Positions 8,057 to 16,004 of a DNA stretch of 64,000 nucleotides are shown piece by piece. The stretch lies in assembly GCA_963698395.1 (NCBI GenBank), contig CAVOQQ010000003.1, forward strand, positions 744,001 to 808,000. Reading direction: 5' to 3'. Below the pieces are notes generated by a model, which did no database searches, was not told where the DNA came from, and worked only from the letters and a program-made list of their open reading frames with translations. Source of the DNA: JBBQUN01 sp963698395 (GTDB taxonomy: Bacteria; Actinomycetota; Acidimicrobiia; Acidimicrobiales; SZUA-35). The position numbers were made by a program, and so were the translations under genes. How positions within the stretch are numbered: the first letter of the stretch is position 1; every line of letters begins with the position of its first letter.

Positions 8057-9610
8057 ATGTCTATTGACGATCCCTCGGCGAAGGACTCAGTGGTTCTTGG
8101 TGCCGACCTAGTCGCAGCGCTCGGCTTTGAGCCGGTGTCTGTCGAGCCCGATGACGTCGATGACATCGAGCTCGCGGCGGAGTCAAATGGCGACATCGTC
8201 GTCGATGACGTGTCGAGCCGTGATGCTTCGAGCACCGCCTGGTCGAACAGCGGCGCGGCGAGCAATGGGCACCATGCATCGGTGACCCTTGACGACGAGG
8301 CGAGCACCGACGCCGGCACCGTCGACGAGCAGGTCGCGGCCGCGGGCGATGGCGACGCTGATCCTTCCGATCGAACCACCAACGACCATGCGTCATTCGA
8401 CGCTCAGGAACCGAGCATGGCGACAGAGACACCCAGCATGGCCACAGAAGCCGAGTCCGAAACCGAAGTCAGTGACGACATCCAGGTCAGTGACGACATC
8501 GAAGTGATCGACGACGCCGTCGCTGCTGAAGCGGTCGACGCCGCCCCAGCAACCGGTCGCAAACGCTTCGGTGTCCGTGGCCTGTTCAGCCGTCAGGCCG
8601 AATCGGTCATCGACGCCGAACCCGGATCAACTCGAGATCTGTTCGCCAACGAATCCCGACTGGCCGATACCTCGGGTGTCGAGGAGGTTCTCGATGTCAA
8701 CGCCGACGCCCTGGACCAGGCTGACGCTGTCGCAGTCTCTGACGCGACCTCTGACGCGACCTCTGACGCGACCTCTGACGCGGTTTCTGACGCGAGCTCC
8801 AATGTCCTCTACGACCACGAGGCCGACGGCGAGGTCGCGACCGAGGCCGACGCAGCGACCCCGGAATCGTCCGACGCTCCGAGCTCAACTGACGGTCGGC
8901 TTGCTGGCGGTCTGGCCGATGACGAGGATCCAGCAGTGAACGATGCGGCGCTTGCCGATGATCCCTTGGTCGACCCGGCGATGTTCGCCGCCGCCGCCGA
9001 GCCCACCGCGTCGCTGGATCTCACCGACCCGCACGCTCGCACCGGCACCATCGATCTCGATCAACACGAGCGTGATCAGCTCGAACTCGATCGGAGCTTT
9101 GCGCCCGATCTCATGCCAGGCGAGGCATCGCCGACGGCCCCCGCGGCCGAGACGGGTCTGGCCGGTGCGGCCGCCACCTCGGTGGTTTCGGCGTCGAGGG
9201 TCGGATCGTCCTCCCGATCGACCAAGAAACTCCGGGCTCGTAAGTCACGGCGGGTGATTCGTCACATCGATCCCTGGTCGGTTCTCACCTTCTCGATCCT
9301 GTTCCACCTGGCGTTCTTCTCGGCGATGCTGTTGGCCGGCGTGCTGGTGTGGAACGCGGCCATCGCTGCGGGCACCGTGGAGAGCATCGAGAACTTCATC
9401 CGAGAACTGGGCGACTACGAGACGTTCGAGATCAATTCGAACCAGGTCTTCCGAGCAGCGGTGATCATCGCCGGCATGTTGACCCTGGCCTCTTCGGTCT
9501 TGGTCGTGCTGCTCACCGTGGTGTTCAATCTGATCTCGGATCTGGTTGGCGGTATCCGGATCACGGTCATCGAGGAAGAAACCGTTCGGGTCCCCGCCGA
9601 TCAGAAGTAG
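8057..9610 (+). CDS. DUF3566-domain membrane protein with long acidic N-terminal region
   Basis: A 517-residue protein whose last 100 residues match the DUF3566 transmembrane domain that follows gyrA in many actinobacteria. It has two membrane segments (VLTFSILFHLAFFSAMLL and VIIAGMLTLASSVLVVLL) separated by a conserved loop containing FIRELGDYETFEI. The first 400 residues are acidic, rich in Asp, Ser, Thr and Ala, and probably disordered. They include a tandem Ser-Asp-Ala-Thr run and a basic KKLRARKSRR stretch just before the membrane domain. Its function is unknown. Position after gyrA and before tRNA-Ile supports orthology to the Rv0007-type protein. Confidence 0.88.
   Translation: MSIDDPSAKDSVVLGADLVAALGFEPVSVEPDDVDDIELAAESNGDIVVDDVSSRDASSTAWSNSGAASNGHHASVTLDDEASTDAGTVDEQVAAAGDGDADPSDRTTNDHASFDAQEPSMATETPSMATEAESETEVSDDIQVSDDIEVIDDAVAAEAVDAAPATGRKRFGVRGLFSRQAESVIDAEPGSTRDLFANESRLADTSGVEEVLDVNADALDQADAVAVSDATSDATSDATSDAVSDASSNVLYDHEADGEVATEADAATPESSDAPSSTDGRLAGGLADDEDPAVNDAALADDPLVDPAMFAAAAEPTASLDLTDPHARTGTIDLDQHERDQLELDRSFAPDLMPGEASPTAPAAETGLAGAAATSVVSASRVGSSSRSTKKLRARKSRRVIRHIDPWSVLTFSILFHLAFFSAMLLAGVLVWNAAIAAGTVESIENFIRELGDYETFEINSNQVFRAAVIIAGMLTLASSVLVVLLTVVFNLISDLVGGIRITVIEEETVRVPADQK
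8738..8797 (+). repeat. Five 12-bp tandem repeats inside the DUF3566 gene
   Basis: The unit TCTGACGCGACC is repeated in tandem. The first three copies (8738-8773) are identical and the last two diverge. It encodes a Ser-Asp-Ala-Thr repeat in the disordered acidic region, and the multiple of three keeps the frame. Copy number could vary by slippage without breaking the gene. Confidence 0.9.
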
Positions 9611-9649
9611 TTGGTTCCCGCAGCGAGCGGTATCGTAACCGTTCGCCTC

Positions 9650-9723
<74 letters not shown>

Positions 9724-9733
9724 CGAAGCGTTC

Positions 9734-9765
9734 AGAGATGCCACCCCACCCGGGGTGGCATCTCT
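9734..9765 (+). terminator. Intrinsic terminator after tRNA-Ile
   Basis: A perfect 14-bp stem (9734-9747 with 9752-9765) closes an ACCC tetraloop and is followed by GCTTTTG. It sits 10 bp after the tRNA, so it should end tRNA-Ile transcription. Confidence 0.85.
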
Positions 9766-9768
9766 GCT

Positions 9769-9810
9769 TTTGGGTCATCGTCGGTTTGGGTCATCGTCGG
9801 TTTGGGTCGG
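9769..9810. repeat. Tandem 16-bp repeat (2.6 copies)
   Basis: TTTGGGTCATCGTCGG occurs at 9769-9784 and 9785-9800, followed by a partial third copy to 9810. It lies directly after the tRNA-Ile terminator and has no coding role that I can see. Confidence 0.8.
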
Positions 9811-9870
9811 TGCTCGCCGATGACATCGGCTGGCGACGGCTCCTCCGAGGGCCACTGCTACGGTGACGTC

Positions 9871-10011
9871 ATGATCACCCTGGTGCGGAGAGTCGCTGCG
9901 GCCATCTCGATGGCTGGTCTGGTCGCCACGTTCTTCCGATTGCGTGGCACGGGCGGTACGCCGCCCCGCAGCGGAGGCTGGCGCGAGGTCACCGACGACG
10001 ACCTCACCTGA
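9871..10011 (+). CDS. Small 46-residue protein, function unknown
   Basis: The frame starts ATG and encodes a basic, hydrophobic N-terminal half (MITLVRRVAAAISMAGLVAT) and a Gly/Pro-rich half ending WREVTDDDLT. The stop overlaps the next start as TGATG at 10009-10013, which suggests translational coupling to the dehydrogenase-like gene. The first half could be a single membrane segment. There is no strong Shine-Dalgarno sequence. I do not recognise the family; the coupling is the main reason to keep it. Confidence 0.5.
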   Translation: MITLVRRVAAAISMAGLVATFFRLRGTGGTPPRSGGWREVTDDDLT

Positions 10012-10991
10012 TGCGGCTGGCTGTCGTTGGTCTCGGCGCGGCCGGTACCCATGCCGCTCGGCGATTGCAGAGTCATCACCCCGACACGTTGTCACTCTTC
10101 GACATCGACGAACGGCGTGTGCTTGCGGCACTCGAGCACCATGATCTGGCCGAGTGTCGCCCGGGGACAGCACTTGGCGTCGGGGCCGACGTGGTGATTC
10201 TGGCGACGCCCGCTGGTACCCATGCGTCGTTGGCTCGCGCCATCGTTCGCGAGGGGCGCCACGTCGTCTCGATCAGCGATCACCCCGGCGACGTCACGGC
10301 GCTTCTCGAACTCGGTCCCGAAGCCGCAGGGCGTGACTGCAGCGTCATCGTCGGCGCGGGGTTCGCTCCGGGATTGAGCTGCCTGCTCGCCCGCCAGGCC
10401 GCCGACCTGCTCGATGTGGTCGACCTCGTCTCGGTCGCCAAGAGCGGTACGGGCGGCCCCGCTTGTGCCCGAGAGCACCATCGGGCGATGAAGCACTCGG
10501 GTCAGGAGTTCCATCACGGTGACTGGGTGGTGCGCTCGGGCGGCTCCGGCCGGGAACTGGTGTGGTTCCCCGACCCCATCGGGGCCAGGGACTGCTACCG
10601 GGCCGATCTGCCGAGTCCGGTGCTCCTCCAGCGGGTCTTTCGTGACGCCAATCGTTTGACATCGAGGGTGTCGGCCACCCGCCGTGACCGATTCACCTCC
10701 CGGTTGCCCATGCTGCGCCCGCCGCACGCCGACGGTGGGCCCGGTGCGATTCGGGTCGAGGTTCGCGGTCGACGAGGCCCGAGCGTGGAGACGATCGTCT
10801 ACGGCGTTGCCGATCATCCCTCGTTGGCTGCAGGCACCGTGGCGGCGGTCTGCGCGGTCGATCGTGCGACCTCCGATCGGCCAGCGGGGGCCTTTGGATT
10901 GGCGGAACATCCGGCGCGAGTCGACCTGCTTCGTGCACTCCGAGCCCACGGCATGCGAGTCGAGACCTATGAGGGTGCGGGCCTTGCCTAG
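10011..10991 (+). CDS. NAD(P)-binding dehydrogenase-like protein (saccharopine dehydrogenase / Gfo-Idh-like)
   Basis: A 326-residue protein beginning with a Rossmann nucleotide-binding motif (VVGLGAAGTHAAR, residues 4-16) and an acidic residue after the second strand (LFDID), followed by the typical ILATPAGTH segment. A later GAGFAPGLSCLLAR loop resembles the saccharopine-dehydrogenase-like fold in which a conserved Pro-Gly closes the active site. The substrate cannot be read from the sequence. The start overlaps the stop of the preceding 46-residue gene. Confidence 0.7.
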   Translation: MRLAVVGLGAAGTHAARRLQSHHPDTLSLFDIDERRVLAALEHHDLAECRPGTALGVGADVVILATPAGTHASLARAIVREGRHVVSISDHPGDVTALLELGPEAAGRDCSVIVGAGFAPGLSCLLARQAADLLDVVDLVSVAKSGTGGPACAREHHRAMKHSGQEFHHGDWVVRSGGSGRELVWFPDPIGARDCYRADLPSPVLLQRVFRDANRLTSRVSATRRDRFTSRLPMLRPPHADGGPGAIRVEVRGRRGPSVETIVYGVADHPSLAAGTVAAVCAVDRATSDRPAGAFGLAEHPARVDLLRALRAHGMRVETYEGAGLA

Positions 10992-11091
10992 CTCTTTTCG
11001 ACCCGAATCTCACATAAGGCGCGAGAATCTTCTCAAGAAATCACGGAGAGTGGTCGAATAGATCGATAGGGAAAAAACTTCGGATTTCTCC

Positions 11092-11119
11092 TCAAGTTGT
11101 GCCTCCGCCGTGCCGAGAA
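11092..11119 (+). promoter_or_regulatory. Possible sigma-28-type promoter of the sigma factor gene
   Basis: TCAAGTTG (11092-11099), 12 bases, then GCCGAGAA (11112-11119). The FliA consensus is TAAAGTTT, 11 bases, GCCGATAA, so the elements match at 6 of 8 and 7 of 8 positions with one extra spacer base. Transcription would begin near 11126, ahead of the GGAGG at 11132-11136. Because the gene encodes a sigma factor of this family, the site would imply autoregulation. Confidence 0.45.
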
Positions 11120-11147
11120 CCTTTGGCGTATGGAGGACAACAAGAGG

Positions 11148-12035
11148 ATGAAGACGATGGGCGAGATGACGAAGGCCGAAATCAACGGACGGATCGAGGC
11201 GAATCTGCCGCTCGTGAAGCACGTGGTGTTCCAGGTGGCGGTGCACTTTCCCCGCCACGTCGACCGGGAGGATCTGGCTCGTGCCGGTGCCCTCGGTCTG
11301 GTCGAGGCTTCGCGGCGATTCGATCACAGCCGGGGCGTTCCGTTCGAACGCTTCGCTGCGCAGCGCATCCGGGGGGCGATCCTGGACTCGGTGCGAGCGG
11401 CCGACTGGGCACCCCGCTCGGTACGTCTGCTGGCTCGCCGCCTCGAAGCCACCGAACAGCAGTTGGCGTCGGAGCTCGGGCGAGTTCCTTCCCTACCGGA
11501 GATGGCCAACGAGCTCGGTGTGTCGATCGATGAACTCACCAAGTTGCAGGATCGGCTGTTCCGCTCGGTCGTCTTGGCGCTTGACCACGAGACCAGCGAT
11601 GAAGGTGATGAAGAGCTGACCCTCGTCGACGTACTCGAAGACCGCAATTCGGTCGAACCGCTCGAGGAGCTCGAGACTCGCGAGCTGCACGCATACCTGC
11701 GCGATGCCGTTGGCCTCCTGCCCGAGCGTCAGCGCTTCGTGGTCGTTGGCTACTTCCTCGAAGGTCGTACCTCAGAAGAGCTCGCTCGTTTCCTCGGTGT
11801 GACCGAATCCCGGGTGAGTCAGCTTCGATCCGAGGCGCTCCGCAACCTCAAGCTCGGCATCGAAGCTCAGTACGACGACGAAACACCCGACGAGCCATCA
11901 GGTCGTGTCGCCAAGCGTCAGGCGGCCTACGCCGAGGCCGTGTGCGAGGAGTCGAACTGGAAGAACCGGCTCGGACGCTGGGACGGTGAGTACGACGTTC
12001 CCGAGGAACCGCTGCTCCCGGTCATTGCGGTCTGA
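11148..12035 (+). CDS. RNA polymerase sigma factor, FliA/WhiG (sigma-28) family
   Basis: A 295-residue group 3 sigma factor. Region 2 includes PLVKHVVFQVAV, DREDLARAGALGLVEASRRFD and RIRGAILDSVRAADWAPRSVR, the WhiG/FliA-type block. Region 3 contains LEATEQQLASELGRVPSLPEMA. Region 4 includes LLPERQRFVVVGYFLEGRTSEE and a helix-turn-helix at VTESRVSQLRSEAL. A C-terminal extension of about 60 residues is unusual. GGAGG at 11132-11136 favours ATG 11148; ATGs at 11130 and 11157 are alternatives. There are no flagellar genes in the window, but sigma-28-like promoters precede two pilus operons, which suggests piliation as a target. Confidence 0.9.
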   Translation: MKTMGEMTKAEINGRIEANLPLVKHVVFQVAVHFPRHVDREDLARAGALGLVEASRRFDHSRGVPFERFAAQRIRGAILDSVRAADWAPRSVRLLARRLEATEQQLASELGRVPSLPEMANELGVSIDELTKLQDRLFRSVVLALDHETSDEGDEELTLVDVLEDRNSVEPLEELETRELHAYLRDAVGLLPERQRFVVVGYFLEGRTSEELARFLGVTESRVSQLRSEALRNLKLGIEAQYDDETPDEPSGRVAKRQAAYAEAVCEESNWKNRLGRWDGEYDVPEEPLLPVIAV

Positions 12036-12052
12036 ACGAGGATGCTGCCAGG

Positions 12053-12793
12053 CTAGAAGGTGGTCGCTGCCTGCCAGCGGTCGAACAGGCTGGCATCACC
12101 GAAGAGCTCGAGGCGACTCGGTGGAATACGACTCCACAGCGCCAGGAGCAGATCGGACACCGGGCCTCGAGCAGCGACGTCGCCCTTGGCGTGACCGGTG
12201 GTCCAGGTGATCTCGGTTGGTCCCAACGTGATCAACCATTCGCCGTCGTCGATGTCGGTTGCGTGCAGGTGGATGACCTCACCACTCCCTGCGAGCGAAT
12301 CGAAGCTCAGACGAGTAGGAGCGAACGTCTCGAACACCTCATCGATGCCGTCGCGCGCCTGGGCGGCGTCGATGGGCTGCGGTGAGCGGATGGCCGACTC
12401 GGCGTCCCACCGGTGCATGGCGGTCTCGTGTGCGAGTCGGCGAAGCCACCAGCGAGCAGGCTGGGGACCGGTGAACGTGGGGACGATCTGATCGAGATCC
12501 ACCGTGTCGAGCTTGGACATGAGCCCTTCGGTGGACTTGGCGAACCAGTCGAGCACGGCCTCGCCCAGTGGCGGCTCCGGGATGTCAGCACGCCGCGGTG
12601 GTTGCTCGGGCGTTGCGCCAAGGGCCAGCGTCACATAGCGAAAGACCCAGCCGGTGTGGCCGATGACGGCGCCAACGGTCCAACCCTCGATATGCGGCAG
12701 GTCGATGTCGAGATGGTCGACCGAGATCGACTGCAGCCGTGCCGCTTCCTCAGTGAGGAGGCGCCGGTATTCGGAACTGGGCAGCTGAGGCAT
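12053..12793 (-). CDS. Maleylpyruvate isomerase-family (mycothiol-dependent/DinB-like) protein
   Basis: A 246-residue protein with an N-terminal DinB/MDMPI-like four-helix domain: IEGWTVGAVIGHTGWVFRY carries the family His, and WLRRLAHETAMHRWDAE carries the characteristic HETAxHRWD motif. A C-terminal sterol-carrier-like domain ends the protein. Relatives include mycothiol-dependent maleylpyruvate isomerase, but most such paralogs have no known substrate. The start is ATG (MPQLPSSEYR). It is transcribed convergently with the sigma factor gene 17 bp away. Confidence 0.8.
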   Translation of the reverse strand: MPQLPSSEYRRLLTEEAARLQSISVDHLDIDLPHIEGWTVGAVIGHTGWVFRYVTLALGATPEQPPRRADIPEPPLGEAVLDWFAKSTEGLMSKLDTVDLDQIVPTFTGPQPARWWLRRLAHETAMHRWDAESAIRSPQPIDAAQARDGIDEVFETFAPTRLSFDSLAGSGEVIHLHATDIDDGEWLITLGPTEITWTTGHAKGDVAARGPVSDLLLALWSRIPPSRLELFGDASLFDRWQAATTF

Positions 12794-12935
12794 GCCTAGA
12801 GTCTGGCACCTCGGTGCCGAGCATCGGCGGACATCGCCGCAGAGTTCCGGTGAACGCGGCGTGGCGGATCTCGTCGAGGCTGCGTGAGCAGGGGATCGAT
12901 ATCCGGGAGCGACCGTGCCGAACGGCGAGCGGACG

Positions 12936-13904
12936 TCAGACCCGCCGGTGTTCGCTGACCCAGGCGTCGAGCTGGCGCCACTGGTCGTTGAGCCACGCCA
13001 CCTGCTCGGCGGGCTCGGTGGGAACGGTCGATCGGTCGATCTCCCACCAGCGCACGAGCACCCGATGTCGAAGCGGCAGCTGGCGTCGCAGCCCCTGCAG
13101 TTCGGCAACGCCTTCGAGGCCGGTGTGCGCCAGGATGACGATCGGGGAGTCGGGGCAGTGGGCGAGGAGCGCCAGGGTGCCCGCCGGTTTCGGCGGCAGC
13201 AGATGCACCAACTCGTCGTTGAGTCGTTTGGCGGTGTCGTCGCCCCGCCGGTTCAGCGAGGTCCCGATGCGTTGCTTCGCCGATGGCGTGGCGTACGTGC
13301 CTTCGGGGAAGATCACGATGCCGGCATCGGGGTGGGCGTGGTCGGCGAGGCGGGCGATCTGAGCGATCTCGGCATCGGTGTCGCCGTTGCGGTCGACGAA
13401 GTGGTCGCCGAGTCGATGACCGTAGATGTCGATATTCGGGAGGTTCTGGAGTTCCTTCTTCATCACATACTGGACCGGTCGGCTGAACATCATGGAGAAG
13501 AGGTGTGCGGGGATGACGGCATCGACCATGCTCGCGTGCCGGCTGAGCACGATGACCTTGCCCGGCGGCATCGGATCGGTGCCGGTGTCGAGGTGGACAT
13601 CGAGCAGGCGACCGGCCCACTGCAACAGCGAGGTCGACCACCAGCCCTGCATCGAAACGTGAGCCGCGTAGTCGAGGCGTCGACCGAACCCGCCGGTGAT
13701 CCACAGGTAGAAGGCGTAGGTGACCCCGATCCATTCGTGGATGCAGAACACCAGAACGAAACACCAGAGTCGCAGCAAGGGCAGGTCGAACTGACCGGTG
13801 ACGAGGTCGTAGAGCACCAAGGCCGGGCCGATCACGGGGAACAGCACGAGCCACAGGGGAACGGCGATGATCAGCGCCGGAATGGTCTTGCATCGCCGCT
13901 TCAT
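12936..13904 (-). CDS. Lysophospholipid/1-acylglycerol-3-phosphate acyltransferase (PlsC-like)
   Basis: A 322-residue membrane acyltransferase. Two N-terminal hydrophobic helices (IPALIIAVPLWLVLFPVIG and LWCFVLVFCIHEWIGVTY) precede the acyltransferase fold. The catalytic HX4D motif is SRHASMVD and the acceptor-binding motif is FPEGTYATPS. The role is probably acylation of a glycerophospholipid at the membrane; the exact acceptor is not visible. ATG 13904 is chosen, and GTG 13913 three codons upstream is possible, but GGTGGAG lies very close to the ATG and no site precedes the GTG. Confidence 0.82.
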   Translation of the reverse strand: MKRRCKTIPALIIAVPLWLVLFPVIGPALVLYDLVTGQFDLPLLRLWCFVLVFCIHEWIGVTYAFYLWITGGFGRRLDYAAHVSMQGWWSTSLLQWAGRLLDVHLDTGTDPMPPGKVIVLSRHASMVDAVIPAHLFSMMFSRPVQYVMKKELQNLPNIDIYGHRLGDHFVDRNGDTDAEIAQIARLADHAHPDAGIVIFPEGTYATPSAKQRIGTSLNRRGDDTAKRLNDELVHLLPPKPAGTLALLAHCPDSPIVILAHTGLEGVAELQGLRRQLPLRHRVLVRWWEIDRSTVPTEPAEQVAWLNDQWRQLDAWVSEHRRV

Positions 13905-13984
13905 CGTCTCCACCGGTCAAAAGCTAGTGGCTTGGTTTGCCGCTCGTTGACAACACTGCCGTCGACGACACGGCCAACGACGCG

Positions 13985-14012
13985 AAACAGCGCACCCGAA
14001 GGTGCGCCGTTT
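13985..14012 (-). terminator. Terminator of the rpmB-rpmG operon
   Basis: Read on the minus strand the stem is 12 bp, including one G-U pair, and encloses a TTCG tetraloop (13985-13996 with 14001-14012), about 50 bp after the rpmG stop. No long T tract follows, so efficiency is uncertain. Confidence 0.65.
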
Positions 14013-14061
14013 CGAAGGTCTGGTGTCACTCACCCGCAGGAGAGGGGGGCGAGGAAGGCGC

Positions 14062-14229
14062 TCAGCGCTCTTCCTTGAAGATCACGTGGCGGCGAACCAC
14101 GGGATCGTACTTGCGAAGCTCGATGCGCTCGCGAGTGTTCGTCTTGTTCTTGCGGGTCGTGTAGGTGAACCCGGTGCCCTCGGTGGAGCGGAGCTTGATG
14201 ACGGGGCGCTTGTCGCCTGACTTGGCCAT
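14062..14229 (-). CDS. rpmG: 50S ribosomal protein L33
   Basis: A 55-residue basic ribosomal protein (MAKSGDKRPVIKLRST..., ending HVIFKEER). It contains no Cys pairs, so it is the zinc-independent form. Its ATG overlaps the TAA of rpmB as TAATG, which indicates coupled translation of two large-subunit proteins. Confidence 0.97.
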   Translation of the reverse strand: MAKSGDKRPVIKLRSTEGTGFTYTTRKNKTNTRERIELRKYDPVVRRHVIFKEER

Positions 14230-14465
14230 TAGAACTTCACTCCTCGGCGGCGCATGTCGGCCGCAACGCTTTCGATGCCCTTCTTGTTGATGGTCTTGAT
14301 GCCCTTGGCACTGACCGTCAACTTGACCCACCGCTTTTCGCTGGGGAGCCAGAAACGCTGGGTTTGGATGTTCGGATCCCAACGACGCTTGGTGACGCGG
14401 TGTGAGTGGGAAATGCTATTACCGAAGCTCGGCTTGCGACCGGTGACTTGGCAGACCATCGACAT
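14229..14465 (-). CDS. rpmB: 50S ribosomal protein L28
   Basis: A 78-residue protein with the L28 signature CQVTGRKPSFGN and the central KRRWDPNIQTQRFWLPSEKR. Only one Cys is present, so it lacks the zinc ribbon. The start is ATG 14465, with AGAGG upstream at proper spacing; ATG 14459 is also possible. It is the first gene of a two-gene operon with rpmG. Confidence 0.96.
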   Translation of the reverse strand: MSMVCQVTGRKPSFGNSISHSHRVTKRRWDPNIQTQRFWLPSEKRWVKLTVSAKGIKTINKKGIESVAADMRRRGVKF

Positions 14466-14786
14466 GGCGGTGACCTCTTCAGACGTTCGACTGGCAGTCG
14501 TTCTCACGGCAGGGACCGAGTGGTCACAACCGACCGCCAAATGGTAGCGGCCCAACCACTCGCCTCCACCCGCAGGCATCGGCAACGGTGCGCGTGTGAA
14601 CCCGGCGCCATGAGGCGCTCCACCCGATGTGCCCGGCCGAGGGTAGTGATGCCCACGGGTCGCCGCGTGGATGGTTCGAATGACCTATGCGCAACACGGG
14701 CAATTATGTCGATACGGTGACGAAACCCGTTCAAGGCGAAAGGTCGAACCACTCGATGGCCGACCACGTCTGTGAAGGAGATCCCC
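14466..14786. other. Divergent intergenic region, no gene seen
   Basis: This 321-bp gap separates leftward rpmB-rpmG from the rightward secreted peptidase gene and must carry both promoters. I see no convincing RNA gene or riboswitch. The only clear signal is GGAG at 14777-14780 for the peptidase start. Confidence 0.5.
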
Positions 14787-16004
14787 TTGCTGAAGAAACG
14801 CGTTACCGGCGTGGCTGTCGCTCTCAGCGCACTCGCCTCCGCCGTCGTGGTGGTGCCCGTCTCGCCCGCAGGAGCCGAGGTCGTGGTGCACGACATCGTG
14901 CTTCCGGTCGATGCCGGCTCGCTCGATCAGGTCTACTGGACCGACACCTGGGGTGCGCCGCGCAGTGGCGGTCGCGCGCACGAAGGCGTCGACATGATGG
15001 GTCCCAAGGGCACGCCGCTGCTGGCGGCGGCCGACGGTGTCATCACGTGGTTCCGCCACGACGACGTGCGGGGCAACTACCTCGAGCTCACGGGCGACGA
15101 CGGCTGGGTGTACCACTACTCCCACATGAACAACGACACGCCCGGTACCGACGACGGTGCCAACCCGTTCGAGTACGCCTATGCCCCTGGCATGGAACGC
15201 GGTGTGCGGGTCAGTGCCGGTCAGCTGATCGCCTACATGGGCGACTCGGGCAATGCCGAGAACGCGGGCTCGCACCTGCACTTCGAGATCGAGACACCAG
15301 ACGGTCAGGCCATCAACCCGACGCCCAGCGTCGACGCGGCGAGGACCCGGGTGGGCATGCCGTCGATCCCGGCCAGTCTGCTCGGTCCATTCGATTCGGC
15401 GCTCGCCCTCAGCACCGAGGTCTTCACCACCTTCACCGGCCGCGAGCCGACGTCGGCCGAGGTATCGTTGCTCGCCCATGCAGTCGTCGATGGCGGATTG
15501 GCCAACGCCATCGTCCCCTACGTCGACAGTGCGTCGTCGGTTGCACAAATCGACCGCCTGTACGTGGCGTACTTCCTTCGTCGGCCCGACTTCGGTGGAC
15601 TGCAGTACTGGCTCGGCATCCGTGGTTCGGGCACCAGCGTCACCCAGATTGCCGATTCGTTCGCTGACGGCGACGAGTTCAAGGCCCGCTACGGCAGCCT
15701 GACCTTCGGCGACTTCGTCGATCAGCTCTATCGCGACGTGTTGTCTCGCGAGCCGGATGAGGCAGGGAAGGCGTACTGGCTGGCCGAACTGGCTGCCGGG
15801 CGGGTCACACGCGGCAACATCGTCGTGCAGTTCACCGAGGGTGCCGAGCTGATCGGTCTCACGAGCAAGCGCAGCGAGGTCGTCGGCCTCATGGCGTTGT
15901 TCGGCGATACCGCACCGACCGATGCCGAGATCGAGGCATGGATTGCCGACCGGGCAACGATGTCGCTCCCCGACGCGGCCCAGGCATGGTTCCTCACGGA
16001 CTGA
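14787..16004 (+). CDS. Secreted M23-family peptidase with DUF4214 C-terminal domain
   Basis: A 405-residue exported protein. A Sec signal peptide (MLKKRVTGVAVALSALASAV..., ending SPAGAEV) is followed by an M23/LytM zinc peptidase domain with HEGVDMMG (HxxxD metal site), WVYHYSHM and HLHFEI. The last 190 residues contain DUF4214-type repeats (FGGLQYWLG and EPDEAGKAYWLAEL). It probably cuts peptidoglycan cross-links or is a LytM-like regulator at the cell surface. TTG 14787 is chosen because GAAGGAG ends six bases before it; a GTG at 14772 is in frame but lacks such a site. The gene ends 11 bp inside the convergent aminotransferase gene. Confidence 0.88.
   Translation: MLKKRVTGVAVALSALASAVVVVPVSPAGAEVVVHDIVLPVDAGSLDQVYWTDTWGAPRSGGRAHEGVDMMGPKGTPLLAAADGVITWFRHDDVRGNYLELTGDDGWVYHYSHMNNDTPGTDDGANPFEYAYAPGMERGVRVSAGQLIAYMGDSGNAENAGSHLHFEIETPDGQAINPTPSVDAARTRVGMPSIPASLLGPFDSALALSTEVFTTFTGREPTSAEVSLLAHAVVDGGLANAIVPYVDSASSVAQIDRLYVAYFLRRPDFGGLQYWLGIRGSGTSVTQIADSFADGDEFKARYGSLTFGDFVDQLYRDVLSREPDEAGKAYWLAELAAGRVTRGNIVVQFTEGAELIGLTSKRSEVVGLMALFGDTAPTDAEIEAWIADRATMSLPDAAQAWFLTD

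Noticed and set aside
6073..8382. Long open minus-strand frame opposite gyrA
   Set aside because: It is the antisense shadow of a high-GC gene. gyrA, the TadG-like gene and the DUF3566 gene on the plus strand explain the region.
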